The notes: generated by a model from the sequence alone, not told the origin. DNA of 64,000 nucleotides from Streptomyces sp. NBC_01197 (GCF_036010505.1 NZ_CP108569.1:2296001-2360000); one strand, 5' to 3'. Shown: positions 8,482 to 17,533, counted from the first letter of the stretch. Program-made: numbers and translations.

Positions 8482-8512
8482 TGTTTGCACTCTCCAGATC
8501 GGCAGGCCCAGC

Positions 8513-9298
8513 GTGGAAGTTGTCATCGTCCCGGACGCCAAGGCAGGCGGCGAAGTCATCGCGGAGGCCATGGCCCGCCTGCTGCGCCGCAAGCCCGACG
8601 CTCTGCTCGGTGTCGCCACCGGGTCGACCCCGCTGCCCGTCTATGAGGCTCTGACCGCCAAGGTGCGCGCGCGGGCCGTCGACGCGGCGCGGGCGCGGAT
8701 CTGCCAGCTCGACGAGTACGTGGGGCTGCCGGCCGGGCACCCGGAGTCGTACCGCTCGGTGGTGCTGCGCGAGGTCGTGGAACCGCTCGGGCTGACCGAG
8801 GCCTCCTTCATGGGCCCCGACGGCTCGGCCGAGGACATCCCGGCGGCCTGCGCGGCGTACGACAGGGCGCTCGCCGAGGCGGGCGGGGTGGACCTCCAGC
8901 TCCTGGGTATCGGCACCGACGGGCACATAGGCTTCAACGAGCCCTGCTCCTCGCTCGCCTCCCGTACCCGGATCAAGACGCTCACCGAGCAGACCCGGGT
9001 CGACAACGCGCGGTTCTTCGACGGTGACATCGAGCAGGTGCCGCACCACGTCATCACCCAGGGCATCGGGACGATCCTGGAGGCCCGCCATGTGGTGCTG
9101 CTGGCCACCGGCGAGGGCAAGGCCGAGGCCGTGGCGCAGACCGTCGAGGGGCCGGTGGCCGCCGTGGTGCCCGCCTCCGCGCTCCAGCTGCACCGGCACG
9201 TGACGGTCGTCGTGGACGAGGCGGCCGCGTCCAAGCTGAAGCTGGCCGACTACTTCCGTGCGACGTACGCTTCGAAGCCGGAGTGGCAGGGCCTGTAG
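8513..9298 (+). CDS. nagB: Glucosamine-6-phosphate deaminase NagB
   Basis: 261-aa enzyme converting glucosamine-6-phosphate to fructose-6-phosphate plus ammonia, the last step of GlcNAc catabolism. The phosphate-binding loop GVATGSTP is at 33-40. D67 in LDEYVGLP is the proton-transfer aspartate. GIGTDGHIGFNEP (about 130-142) holds the catalytic Asp, His and Glu. The start is the GTG at 8513, the first in-frame start after the dre operator; length matches the family. GlcN-6-P is also the effector that releases DasR from DNA, so NagB activity feeds back on the whole das/nag regulon. Confidence 0.95.
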   Translation: MEVVIVPDAKAGGEVIAEAMARLLRRKPDALLGVATGSTPLPVYEALTAKVRARAVDAARARICQLDEYVGLPAGHPESYRSVVLREVVEPLGLTEASFMGPDGSAEDIPAACAAYDRALAEAGGVDLQLLGIGTDGHIGFNEPCSSLASRTRIKTLTEQTRVDNARFFDGDIEQVPHHVITQGIGTILEARHVVLLATGEGKAEAVAQTVEGPVAAVVPASALQLHRHVTVVVDEAAASKLKLADYFRATYASKPEWQGL

Positions 9299-9320
9299 CG
9301 GTATCCGGGAAACGACAGCG

Positions 9321-9343
9321 CCGGGCACCTCACGGGTGCCCGG
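9321..9343. terminator. nagB terminator
   Basis: A 9-bp perfect stem (CCGGGCACC/GGTGCCCGG, loop TCACG) is followed by CTCTTTCGTTCGTT. It lies between convergent nagB and the GH3 gene. Confidence 0.75.
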
Positions 9344-9374
9344 CTCTTTCGTTCGTTCCGCTCCGCCCGGTTCG

Positions 9375-10886
9375 TTACCGCCCGGCGCCCGTGATGAACT
9401 CGGCCGCCGCGCGGCCGCAGACCCGCGCCGCGCCGTGGGTCGCCAGATACAGCGCCCCGCGCGGCTCCGCCCGCGGCAAGCCCATCTCGACCACGACGGT
9501 GTCGGGGCGGGCCGCGAGCAGCGCGTCCAGCGCCGCCGTCATCCACGGGTGGCGGTGGGCGTCGCGGACGACCGCGACGATCGTGCGCTCCCCCGCGGCC
9601 GAGAGCACATCGGCCGGTGCGCTGTCCGCGCCGTACCGGCCGGTCCCGGTGCCGGGCAGCAGCGCGGCCAGCTCGGCGGCGATGCCCCACGGGGTCTCGT
9701 CGCCGACGGCGATGTTCGCCCCCGGTGTGAAGGCGGCGACGTACGGGGCCGTGGTCAGCGGCCGGTGGTCCGGCGGGGTGGCGCGGAGCGCCCTGCGGGC
9801 CGCGACGAGCCCGATATCGGTGCCGGGCGCGGTCCCCTCCTGCGACGCCGCGCCCGGCTCCGAAGCCCCCCTGGCCCGGCGGGTCCACTCCGCGAGCGCA
9901 CGTACGCGCGCGGCGGCGTCCGCCAGCCGTTCCTCGGGCAGTTCGCCCGCCCGTACCGCCGCCACCAGTGCGTCACGCAGCCGCAGTACGGTGCCCTCGT
10001 CCGAGAGGCCGCCGCCCACACAGATGGCGTCGGCGCCCGCCGCGACGGCGAGGACGCTGCCGCGCTCGATGCCGTACGCCGATGCGATGGCGCGCATCTC
10101 GATACCGTCGGTAACGATCAGCCCCTCGTAACCGAGCTCGCGGCGCAGCAGCCCGGTGAGGATCTGCGGGCTCAGCGTCGCCGGGCGCTCGCGGTCGAGT
10201 GCGGGAAGCAGGATATGCGCACTCATGACCGACTTGGAACCCGCGGCGATCGCGGCCCTGAAGGGCACGAGTTCGCGGGCGTGCAGCGTCGCGAGGTCCG
10301 CGTCGATCCGGGGCATCGCGTGGTGCGAGTCGACGGCGGTGTCGCCGTGGCCGGGGAAGTGCTTGGTGCAGGCCGCGACTCCGGCGGCCTGGAGCCCCTC
10401 GACGTACGCGGCGGTGTGCCGGGCGACCAGCGCGGTGTCGGCGCCGAAGGACCGTACGCCGATGACGGGGTTGTCCGGATTGGAGTTGACGTCGGCTGAC
10501 GGGGCCCAGTTGAGGTTGACCCCGCAGTCGGCGAGGCGCCGGCCCAGTTCACGGGCGACGGCCCAGGTCAGCTCCGGGTCGTCGACCGCGCCGAGCGCGA
10601 GATTGCCGGGGAAGGAGGACCCGGTGCGCACTTCGAGCCGGGTGACGTCGCCGCCCTCCTCGTCGATCGCGACGAGGACGTCGTCCCGCTCGGCCCGCAG
10701 CCGGGCGGTGAGCGCGGCGACCTGGGGGGCGCTGGTGACGTTGCGGCCGAACAGCGCGACGGAGGCGAGCCCTTCACCGACCCTGCGCAGCAGCCAGTCG
10801 GGGGCGGTGGTGCCGGCGAAGCCGGGCTGGAGGACGGCGAGGGCGTCGCGGGTGAGCTGGTCCGTGCCCGTGGTGATGGTGGTCAT
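9375..10886 (-). CDS. Glycoside hydrolase family 3, beta-N-acetylhexosaminidase (NagZ-like)
   Basis: 503-aa GH3 enzyme. The NagZ signature KHFPGHGDT carries the His acid/base loop, and IVTDGIEM carries the nucleophile Asp. A C-terminal domain of about 170 residues is present, longer than in single-domain E. coli NagZ. No signal peptide is seen, so it acts in the cytoplasm. It lies 9 bp downstream of dasC, so it is in one operon with the chitobiose importer, where it probably hydrolyses imported (GlcNAc)2 to GlcNAc. Confidence 0.9.
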   Translation of the reverse strand: MTTITTGTDQLTRDALAVLQPGFAGTTAPDWLLRRVGEGLASVALFGRNVTSAPQVAALTARLRAERDDVLVAIDEEGGDVTRLEVRTGSSFPGNLALGAVDDPELTWAVARELGRRLADCGVNLNWAPSADVNSNPDNPVIGVRSFGADTALVARHTAAYVEGLQAAGVAACTKHFPGHGDTAVDSHHAMPRIDADLATLHARELVPFRAAIAAGSKSVMSAHILLPALDRERPATLSPQILTGLLRRELGYEGLIVTDGIEMRAIASAYGIERGSVLAVAAGADAICVGGGLSDEGTVLRLRDALVAAVRAGELPEERLADAAARVRALAEWTRRARGASEPGAASQEGTAPGTDIGLVAARRALRATPPDHRPLTTAPYVAAFTPGANIAVGDETPWGIAAELAALLPGTGTGRYGADSAPADVLSAAGERTIVAVVRDAHRHPWMTAALDALLAARPDTVVVEMGLPRAEPRGALYLATHGAARVCGRAAAEFITGAGR

Positions 10887-10895
10887 GGAGCGCCG

Positions 10896-11726
10896 TTATC
10901 CCTTCACTGCACCGGAGGTGAGACCACTGACCGCCTTGCGCTGCAAGTAGACGAAGAGGATCAGGATCGGGATGGCGAAGAGCGAGGAGGCCGCCATGGT
11001 CGCGCCCCAGTCGTCGCCGAACGCCGTCTGGAACTGGGAGAGCCACAGCGGGAGCGTCTGCGAGCCGATGTCCTTGTTGAGAATGAGCACCAGCGGGAAC
11101 TCGTTCCACGCGGTGATGAAGCCGAAGAGCGAGGTGGCCATCAGCCCGGGCCCGAGCAGCGGGAGGATCACCTTGATGAAGGCCTGCGGGCGGGTGCAGC
11201 CGTCGACCATGGCGGACTCCTCCAGCTCCTTGGGCACCGCGGCCACATAGCCCCGCAGCGTGAGGATCGTGAAGGGCAGCACCATCATCATGTAGAAAAC
11301 CGTCAGCGGGAGCAGGCTGTCCAGCATGTCCGCGTCCCGGACCAGCATGTAGATCGCGATGACCATGACCTCCCAGGGCGCCATCTGCGCGATCATGAAG
11401 GTCAGGAGCACCCCGCGCTTGCCCTTGAAGCGCATCCGCGCCATGGCGAACGAGGCGAGGAGTGCGATCACCAGCGACGAGAGCACCGAAACCACCGTGA
11501 CCACCACGGAGTTGCGGACCAGCGTCCAGAAGTGGTCCGCGCTGAGGACCTTGCTGAAGTGCGAGAACGTGAAGTCCACCGGGAACCACACCGGGGTGTC
11601 GGTGATGATGTCGCCGGTCGGCTTGAAGGCCGTGCTGAACATCCAGTAGACGGGGAAGGCGAAGCCTATGAAGAGGATGATCGCCGTTGCGTTGGGCCAG
11701 AACCGGCTGAACAGTGAGCGCCTCAC
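10896..11726 (-). CDS. dasC: Chitobiose ABC transporter permease DasC
   Basis: 276-aa inner-membrane permease of the MalG/sugar ABC family, with six hydrophobic segments and the EAA-type cytoplasmic loop (VPKELEESAMVDGCTRPQAF). It partners with DasB and the DasA binding protein for N,N'-diacetylchitobiose uptake; the ATPase MsiK is encoded elsewhere. The start overlaps the dasB stop by 4 bp (ATGA). The assignment comes from gene order dasR/dasA-dasB-dasC-GH3-nagB. Confidence 0.93.
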   Translation of the reverse strand: MRRSLFSRFWPNATAIILFIGFAFPVYWMFSTAFKPTGDIITDTPVWFPVDFTFSHFSKVLSADHFWTLVRNSVVVTVVSVLSSLVIALLASFAMARMRFKGKRGVLLTFMIAQMAPWEVMVIAIYMLVRDADMLDSLLPLTVFYMMMVLPFTILTLRGYVAAVPKELEESAMVDGCTRPQAFIKVILPLLGPGLMATSLFGFITAWNEFPLVLILNKDIGSQTLPLWLSQFQTAFGDDWGATMAASSLFAIPILILFVYLQRKAVSGLTSGAVKG

Positions 11727-12709
11727 AGCTCGTCCTCCTCTTGCTTCAGTACGGTGCGAAGGTAGTAGCCGGTCAGCACGAGCAGCACGATGATCGTCAG
11801 GAACGAGATCGCGGCGCCCATGCCGAAGTGCTGGTTCCCGACGCCCTCGACGAAGGCGTACACGGGCAGGGTCTCGGTGAGCCGGTCAGGGCCGCCGCCG
11901 TTGATCGCGAAGATCTGGGCGAAGGACTTGAAGACCCAGATGACTTCGAGGAACGTCGTGGCCAGCAGGAACGGCTTGAGGAACGGGAACGTCACCGAGG
12001 TGAAGCTCTTCCAGGTCCCGGCGCCGTCGAGCGAGGCGGCCTCGTACAGCTCCTTCGGGATGGTCGTCGAGGCGGCGTACAGGTTGATCGCCACGAAGGG
12101 GATCGACTGCCAGACGATCAGCAGCGTCACCACCGAGAAGGTGGAGAACTGGCTGCCGGTCCAGTTGAAGGCGGCCATCGAGTGCCAGCCGAGGCTGTCC
12201 AGTACGTAGTTGACGACACCGAAGCGCTGGGCGAACAGCCACTGGTAGACGGTGGTGGCGGCGATGACCGGCATGGCCCAGGCGAGCACCAGGCCGAGCA
12301 GAAGAAACAGCCGCATCTTCTTGCCGAGGCGGGCGAGCAGCAGGCCGATCAGTGCACCGAGAACCATGATCAGCACGACGTTCGCCGCGGTGAAGAAGAT
12401 CGACCGCTCGACGACCTTCCAGAAGTCCGAGCCGCCCAGCACGTCCTGGTAGTTGGAGAAGCCGTTCCACTCGGTGAGGTGGAGGATCAGCTGGCGCGGA
12501 TTGAGGTTCTGGAACGACAGCATGCCGTTCTTGACCAGCGGGTATCCCAGGAGCACCACGGTGGCGAGCAGTGCGGGCAGCAGGAGCAGATAGGGGCCCG
12601 CGCTCCCGGCTCTCCTCCTGGGCGCCGCCGCCGGGCCGCCGGGTGGCGCGTCTTCCTTGCGGGGGCCGGCCTGAGGGACCGAGTCCGCTTGTTCGGTCTG
12701 CACTGACAT
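11723..12709 (-). CDS. dasB: Chitobiose ABC transporter permease DasB
   Basis: Permease of the MalF/sugar ABC family, 328 aa from the ATG at 12709. A Pro/Ala/Arg-rich N-terminal tail of about 35 residues precedes six membrane segments; the EAA loop is IPKELYEAASLDGAGTWKSF. ATG 12709 is preferred because AAGAAGAG sits 9 bases upstream; an in-frame ATG at 12718 and a GTG at 12748 lack a well-placed ribosome-binding site. It is in an operon after dasA (83-bp gap) and overlaps dasC. Confidence 0.92.
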   Translation of the reverse strand: MSVQTEQADSVPQAGPRKEDAPPGGPAAAPRRRAGSAGPYLLLLPALLATVVLLGYPLVKNGMLSFQNLNPRQLILHLTEWNGFSNYQDVLGGSDFWKVVERSIFFTAANVVLIMVLGALIGLLLARLGKKMRLFLLLGLVLAWAMPVIAATTVYQWLFAQRFGVVNYVLDSLGWHSMAAFNWTGSQFSTFSVVTLLIVWQSIPFVAINLYAASTTIPKELYEAASLDGAGTWKSFTSVTFPFLKPFLLATTFLEVIWVFKSFAQIFAINGGGPDRLTETLPVYAFVEGVGNQHFGMGAAISFLTIIVLLVLTGYYLRTVLKQEEDEL

Positions 12710-12792
12710 GCTCGCCATCTCTTCTTGAGCCGTACGGTCGAGATCCACGCGGGGGCGCCGGGGGGCGGTGGCCCGCCCCCCGGCGCCTGCGG

Positions 12793-14070
12793 TCAGTTCT
12801 TCTGCGCCAGGCGCTTGTTGATCTCACCCTCGACGGCGGACGCAGCAGCCGCCGGCGACTTCCCGGAGAGGACCGAGGTCATGTAGCTCTTGATCGGGTT
12901 GGGGTCGTTCTCCACGGAGGCCCACCCGGGGATGAGCGGGGTGGTGCCACCGACTGCGGCGGCGGGGGCAGCGGCTTCGGCCGCGGCGTTGCCCTTGAGG
13001 TTGGAGTTGAGCGACTCCTTGTTCGGGATGATGCCGCTCTCCTTGGCGAGCGCGCCCTCGAACTTGTCCCCGAGCGCCATCTTCAGGAATTCCTTGGCCA
13101 GGTCCTGCTTCTTGCTGGCCGCGGCCACCGCGAAGTTCGAGCCGCCGAGGAAGACACCTTCGGGCTTGGCGGCCGTCTCACCGGGGATGGTGAAGTAGCC
13201 GATGTCCTTCGCGATCTTCTTGTTGGCCGCGATGGCCGTACCGGCCTCCCAGCCCATGCCGATGAAGGCGCCGACGTTGCCCTTGGCGAAGACCTCGGCC
13301 TGCTGCGGGGTGGCCTCGTCCTTGTCCTTGGGCGCCTTGGAGTACGACTGGTACTTCTTGTAGAGCTCCATGGCGGCGGAGACCTTGGGGTCGCCGAGGT
13401 TGGAGACGTACTTGTCGCCGTCCTTCTTGACGAGGTCCGCGCCCTGGCCGATGGTGAGGCCGTCGAAGAAGTACCAGTTCTGGCCGGGCAGGTAGATCGG
13501 CTCGGCCTTGCCCTTCGCCTTGATCGCGTCGAGGTCCTTGAAGAAGTCGGCGCGGGTCTTCGGCGTGCCGGTGATGCCGGCGTCCGCCCAGACCTTCTTG
13601 TTGTAGATGACCACACGGTTGGCGAAGTACCAGGGCGCGGCGTACGACTTGCCCTGGTAGACCGAGGACTTGCTGAGCGACGGCGTCCAGTCGGCGCCGA
13701 TCTCGCTCTTCAGGTCGCTGAGGTCGGCGAGGCCGCCGGTCGCCGCGTACGCCGGGGTCTGGGTGTTGCCGACCTCGATGACGTCCGGCGGGGTCGACTC
13801 GGAGAGAGCGGTGGTGATCTTCTGCTGGATCCCGTCCCACTTCTGCGTCTGGAAGTTGACCGTGGCACCGGTCTTCTTCTTGAAGGCGGCCTGGAGGTCC
13901 TTGGTCCAGCCGGGAGGCGTGGAGCCGTCCATCGCCCAGACGGTCAGGGTCTGACCCTTGTAGCCGTCGGCCCCCGCCTTCTTGCTGCTGTCCTTACTGT
14001 CCGAGCCACAGGCCGCGACGCTTGCCAGCATTGCCGCCACACCGATCGCCGCGATGAGTCCGCGCTTCAC
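12793..14070 (-). CDS. dasA: Chitobiose-binding lipoprotein DasA
   Basis: 425-aa extracellular solute-binding lipoprotein (SBP family 1). The signal peptide MKRGLIAAIGVAAMLASVAAC ends in a lipobox with lipidated C21. The ligand-binding fold follows (VWAMDGSTPPG, QKWDGIQQKITTAL, DVIEVGNT). The GTG at 14070 has GGAGG upstream. In S. coelicolor and S. lividans DasA binds (GlcNAc)2 and DasR controls it directly; two dre-like sites lie 110-146 bp upstream here. It is divergent from dasR. Confidence 0.95.
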   Translation of the reverse strand: MKRGLIAAIGVAAMLASVAACGSDSKDSSKKAGADGYKGQTLTVWAMDGSTPPGWTKDLQAAFKKKTGATVNFQTQKWDGIQQKITTALSESTPPDVIEVGNTQTPAYAATGGLADLSDLKSEIGADWTPSLSKSSVYQGKSYAAPWYFANRVVIYNKKVWADAGITGTPKTRADFFKDLDAIKAKGKAEPIYLPGQNWYFFDGLTIGQGADLVKKDGDKYVSNLGDPKVSAAMELYKKYQSYSKAPKDKDEATPQQAEVFAKGNVGAFIGMGWEAGTAIAANKKIAKDIGYFTIPGETAAKPEGVFLGGSNFAVAAASKKQDLAKEFLKMALGDKFEGALAKESGIIPNKESLNSNLKGNAAAEAAAPAAAVGGTTPLIPGWASVENDPNPIKSYMTSVLSGKSPAAAASAVEGEINKRLAQKN

Positions 14071-14178
14071 GACACCCTCCTCAGGGATGCAAAAAACACT
14101 TCCCCCCACCACCCGAGAACGCCGTTCTGCCGCAACCAGTGCGACCGGTACTGCCCGTGGGGCTGGGACCTGGTCTTT

Positions 14179-14216
14179 AATGGTTTAGACCAGTACCGGG
14201 AGCTTGGCCTAGACCT
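14179..14216. promoter_or_regulatory. DasR operators in the dasR-dasA intergenic region
   Basis: Two dre-like sites. TGGTTTAGACCA (14181-14192, within AATGGTTTAGACCAGT) matches the core at 11 of 12 positions. TGGCCTAGACCT (14205-14216) matches 10 of 12. A further TGGTCT at 14171-14176 forms an outer dyad with AGACCA. They are positioned to control both dasA (minus strand) and dasR (plus strand). Confidence 0.8.
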
Positions 14217-14375
14217 ATGGGGGTGTCAAGGGTGTATAAGAAAGGCTGTCGTGTCCGTTATCGGACCGACACCTGAGGGAGGGCGTCGTCCCGTGACCGG
14301 ACCGTGCCACCATGTGAGCCGCGACAGACGGAGGAGCCGGTGACGGCAGCAGCGCAGCACTCGGGAAGGCAGGCC

Positions 14376-15140
14376 ATGAGCACCAGCGGGGGGGCGGCCG
14401 GGACGGAGACCGCGGCGCCCGGACGCACCGCCCGGGTGCCCAAGTACTACCGGCTCAAGCGTCACTTGCTCGACATGACGGAGACGCTGCCGCCGGGCAC
14501 CCCGGTGCCGCCGGAGCGGACGCTGGCCGCCGAGTTCGACACCTCGCGCACGACCGTACGGCAGGCGCTCCAGGAGCTGGTCGTGGAGGGCCGGCTGGAA
14601 CGCATCCAGGGCAAGGGCACCTTTGTGGCCAAGCCCAAGGTCTCGCAGGCCCTGCAGCTCACGTCGTACACCGAGGACATGCGGGCGCAGGGCCTTGAGC
14701 CCACGTCCCAGCTGCTCGACATCGGCTATGTCACCGCGGACGACACCCTCGCGGGGCTGCTCGACATCACGGCCGGCGGGCGTGTGCTGCGCATCGAGCG
14801 GCTGCGGCTCGCGAGCGGCGAGCCGATGGCCATCGAGACGACGCACCTGTCGGCCAAGCGCTTCCCCGCGCTGCGCCGCTCGCTGGTGAAGTACGCCTCG
14901 CTCTACACCGCGCTGTCCGAGGTGTACGACGTCCGGCTGGCCGAGGCCGAGGAGACGATCGAGACCTCACTGGCCACCCCACGGGAGGCCGGGCTGCTCG
15001 GTACGGACGTGGGGCTTCCGATGCTGATGCTCTCGCGCCACTCGATCGACGAGCGGGGCGAGCCGGTGGAGTGGGTGCGCTCGGTCTACCGCGGCGACCG
15101 CTACAAATTCGTGGCGCGGCTGCGGCGGCCTACCGACTGA
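14376..15140 (+). CDS. dasR: GntR/HutC-family global regulator DasR
   Basis: 254-aa regulator. The N-terminal winged helix-turn-helix (about 25-95) includes [22 protein letters not shown] and RIQGKGTFV. The C-terminal UTRA effector domain binds GlcN-6-P. DasR controls GlcNAc uptake, chitinases, development and antibiotic genes in Streptomyces. ATG 14376 gives the same length as S. coelicolor DasR as I recall it. An in-frame GTG at 14340 has a better Shine-Dalgarno (GGAGG, 5-base spacer) and would add 12 residues, so the start is not settled. The last nine codons are repeated downstream (see the repeat). Confidence 0.95.
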   Translation: MSTSGGAAGTETAAPGRTARVPKYYRLKRHLLDMTETLPPGTPVPPERTLAAEFDTSRTTVRQALQELVVEGRLERIQGKGTFVAKPKVSQALQLTSYTEDMRAQGLEPTSQLLDIGYVTADDTLAGLLDITAGGRVLRIERLRLASGEPMAIETTHLSAKRFPALRRSLVKYASLYTALSEVYDVRLAEAEETIETSLATPREAGLLGTDVGLPMLMLSRHSIDERGEPVEWVRSVYRGDRYKFVARLRRPTD

Positions 15141-15353
15141 GGCCGGGGGTCCGGGGGTCGCCCCCCGGGCAGGCACAGCGTGGCGCGGCTGCGGCGGCCT
15201 ACCGACTGAGGCCGGGGGTCCGGGGGTCGCCCCCCGGACAGGCACAGCGTGGCGCGGCTGCGGCGGCCTACCGACTGAGGCCGGGGGTCCGGGGGTCGCC
15301 CCCCGGACAGGCACAGCGTGGCGCGGCTGCGGCGGCCTACCGACTGAGGCCGG
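15111..15353 (+). repeat. 69-bp tandem repeat, about 3.5 copies, containing the 3' end of dasR
   Basis: Copies begin at 15111, 15180, 15249 and 15318 (the last partial), each exactly 69 bp apart and nearly identical (one GGGCAGG/GGACAGG difference). Each full copy carries the last dasR codons (VARLRRPTD), the TGA stop and a GC-rich hairpin (CCGGGGG-TCG-CCCCCGG). The first copy is the true dasR 3' end; the others are non-coding duplicates that multiply a terminator-like hairpin. Confidence 0.93.
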
Positions 15354-15547
15354 GGGCGACCCTCGGCGGCCGCTCGCCTGGCTGGTCCGGTCCAACACCC
15401 CCACAGAAACGGCACTCTCCGCCGAAATCCCCCAGGATGACCGGTGTTGCCATTCCGGTATGCGGATAGGGGTTCCGTCGAATGAGCATCCTCGCCTAGA
15501 TTTCCTGCGCGTTGTACCAGGTGCTCAGTGAGGGGACGGACCGCACC
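15354..15547. other. Promoter-containing gap upstream of the DUF3311/SSS operon
   Basis: After the tandem repeat there are about 190 bp without a gene, containing the presumed promoter of the transporter operon and a GAGGGGA ribosome-binding site shortly before the ATG at 15548. No operator or riboswitch is recognised. Confidence 0.4.
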
Positions 15548-15790
15548 ATGCCCGAGAAAAGACCCGTGATCACGCCGGTGCGCGTGATCATCGCGGTATG
15601 CCTGATCGCACCCTTTATCGCCATGCTCTGGGTGAGTTCGTACGCGAAGGTGGACCCCGCCTTCATCGGTATCCCGTTCTTCTACTGGTACCAGATGCTC
15701 TGGGTGCTCATCTCGACGGCGCTCACCATGACCGCGTACAAGCTGTGGCAGCGTGACCAGCGCGCCCGCAAGGGGGGTGCTTCCGCATGA
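15548..15790 (+). CDS. DUF3311 small membrane protein
   Basis: 80-aa protein with two hydrophobic segments (VRVIIAVCLIAPFIAMLWV and YQMLWVLISTALTM) and a charged C terminus. DUF3311 proteins regularly precede SSS-family monocarboxylate/solute symporters and are thought to be accessory subunits. The stop overlaps the symporter start (ATGA at 15787-15790). Confidence 0.85.
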   Translation: MPEKRPVITPVRVIIAVCLIAPFIAMLWVSSYAKVDPAFIGIPFFYWYQMLWVLISTALTMTAYKLWQRDQRARKGGASA

Positions 15791-17418
15791 AGGACGGTGT
15801 GAACGGCGTCGCGCTCGGCGTCTTCATCTTCTTCTTCGTGGCCGTCACGGTCGTCGGCTTCCTGGCCGCCCGCTGGCGCCGCGCCGACAACGCTGCCACC
15901 CTCGACGAATGGGGCCTGGGCGGACGGTCGTTCGGCACCTGGGTCACCTGGTTCCTGCTCGGCGGCGACCTCTACACGGCGTACACCTTCGTCGCCGTAC
16001 CCGCGGCCATCTACGCCGCGGGCGCTGCCGGGTTCTTCGCCGTGCCGTACACGATCCTGGTCTACCCGCTGATCTTCACCTTCCTGCCGCGGCTCTGGTC
16101 GGTCTCGCACAAGCACGGGTACGTGACGACGTCGGACTTCGTCCGGGGGCGCTTCGGCTCCAAGGGGCTCTCGCTGGCCGTCGCGGTCACCGGCATCCTC
16201 GCCACGATGCCGTACATCGCGCTCCAGCTGGTCGGCATCCAGGCGGTGCTCGACGTGATGGGCGTCGGCGGTTCGGGCAGCAACTGGTTCGTCAAGGACC
16301 TCCCGCTGCTGATCGCCTTCGCGGTGCTCGCCGCGTACACGTACTCGTCGGGGCTGCGAGCCCCCGCCCTGATCGCCTTCGTCAAGGACGGCCTGATCTA
16401 CATCGTCATCCTGGTGGCGATCATCTACATCCCCATCAAACTGGGGGGCTTCGACGACATCTTCGCCAAGGCCGGCCACGCGTTCTCGCAGACCAACCCG
16501 GCGACGGGCAAGCCCCGCGGGGCGCTCGCGCCGGGCGCTGCCGGCCAGTGGGGTTACGCCACGCTCGCGCTCGGGTCGGCCCTCGCGCTGTTCATGTACC
16601 CGCACTCGATCACGGCGACGCTCTCCTCGCGCAGCCGCAACGTGATCCGCCGCAACACCGCGATCCTGCCGCTGTACTCGCTGATGCTGGGACTGCTCGC
16701 GCTGCTCGGCTTCATGGCGATCGCCGCCGGCATCAAGGTGAAGAACGGCCAGCTGGCGATCCCGCAGCTGTTCGAGAACATGTTCCCCGACTGGTTCGCG
16801 GGCGTGGCCTTCGCAGCCATCGGCATCGGTGCGCTGGTACCGGCCGCGATCATGTCCATCGCGGCGGCGAACCTCTTCACCCGCAACATCTACAAGGACT
16901 TCATCAAACCGGGCGCGACCCCCGCCCAGGAGGCCAAGGTCTCCAAGCTGGTCTCGCTCGTGGTGAAGGTCGGCGCGCTGCTCTTCGTGCTCGCCATGGA
17001 CCCGACGGTGGCGATCAACTTCCAGCTGCTCGGCGGTATCTGGATCCTCCAGACGATGCCGGCGCTGGTCGGCGGGCTCTTCACCCGGTGGTTCCACCGC
17101 TGGGCGCTGCTCGCGGGCTGGGCGGTCGGCATGGTGTACGGCACGCTCGCCGCGTACGGTGTGACGAGCCCGACCCAGGCGCACTTCGGCGGCTCCTCCA
17201 AGGAGATCCCGGGCATCGGCCAGATCGGCTACATCGGTCTGACGGCGTTCGTGCTGAACGTCGTGGTGACGCTGGTGCTCACCCTCGTGCTCAACGCGGT
17301 GAAGGCACCGGCCGGAATCGACGAGACCTCCCCGGAGGACTACACGGCGGACGCCGGTGACGAGGGCGTCCAGGTGGAGCTCCCGCCGGCCACAGAGGCC
17401 GCCCCGGCCGCCCACTGA
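15787..17418 (+). CDS. Sodium:solute symporter (SSS family, MctP-like)
   Basis: 543-aa permease with about 13 hydrophobic segments and SSS hallmarks: the GLGGRSFGTWVTWFLLGGD region, TSDFVRGRFGSKG, and AALAAANLFTRN-like sequence near residue 360. Relatives paired with a DUF3311 protein import lactate, pyruvate or related small carboxylates. The substrate here is not defined by the sequence. Translation is coupled to the small upstream gene. A strong terminator follows at 17455-17496. Confidence 0.87.
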   Translation: MKDGVNGVALGVFIFFFVAVTVVGFLAARWRRADNAATLDEWGLGGRSFGTWVTWFLLGGDLYTAYTFVAVPAAIYAAGAAGFFAVPYTILVYPLIFTFLPRLWSVSHKHGYVTTSDFVRGRFGSKGLSLAVAVTGILATMPYIALQLVGIQAVLDVMGVGGSGSNWFVKDLPLLIAFAVLAAYTYSSGLRAPALIAFVKDGLIYIVILVAIIYIPIKLGGFDDIFAKAGHAFSQTNPATGKPRGALAPGAAGQWGYATLALGSALALFMYPHSITATLSSRSRNVIRRNTAILPLYSLMLGLLALLGFMAIAAGIKVKNGQLAIPQLFENMFPDWFAGVAFAAIGIGALVPAAIMSIAAANLFTRNIYKDFIKPGATPAQEAKVSKLVSLVVKVGALLFVLAMDPTVAINFQLLGGIWILQTMPALVGGLFTRWFHRWALLAGWAVGMVYGTLAAYGVTSPTQAHFGGSSKEIPGIGQIGYIGLTAFVLNVVVTLVLTLVLNAVKAPAGIDETSPEDYTADAGDEGVQVELPPATEAAPAAH

Positions 17419-17454
17419 GCCACCGGCAGGCCACCACTGAGCCACCGCTCCGCC

Positions 17455-17496
17455 AAGGGCCGCCGCGCTCCCTCCCAGGGAGCTGCGGCGGCCCTT
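17455..17496 (+). terminator. Terminator after the SSS transporter gene
   Basis: A 12-bp outer stem (AAGGGCCGCCGC/GCGGCGGCCCTT) encloses a 7-bp inner stem (GCTCCCT/AGGGAGC). It lies 37 bp after the symporter stop and ends the operon before the nrd leader. Confidence 0.85.
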
Positions 17497-17533
17497 CGCC
17501 GTGCCACTCCGCCTCTCCCTTCCGCCCTCCACG

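Larger units (their letters stand above)
7896..8512. other. 617-bp interval between pdtaS and nagB with a possible gene remnant
   Basis: No intact gene. It holds two dre-like operators (7957-7972 and 8466-8481) and a hairpin (CCCCCTGC/GCAGGGGG, about 8410-8434). On the minus strand an open frame ending at a TGA at 8193-8195 encodes a helical, protein-like tail (GEVVEAYAATYGSYSAR, then a Leu/Glu-rich segment and AMRAWPG). It has no ATG and no good ribosome-binding site; a GTG near 8350 is the best start. It could be a small uncharacterised gene or the 3' remnant of one. Confidence 0.4.

Noticed and set aside
14304..14375. Upstream ATG at 14304 as dasR start
   Set aside because: It would extend DasR by 24 unconserved residues over the regulatory region; GTG 14340 and ATG 14376 are better supported.
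15383..15394. dre-like TGGTCCGGTCCA before the DUF3311/SSS operon
   Set aside because: Three of twelve core positions differ and the sequence is not palindromic.
15071..15469. Plus-strand open frame across the dasR 3' repeats
   Set aside because: It reads the 69-bp repeat in a different frame, giving a periodic low-complexity peptide; dasR's own frame ends at 15140.
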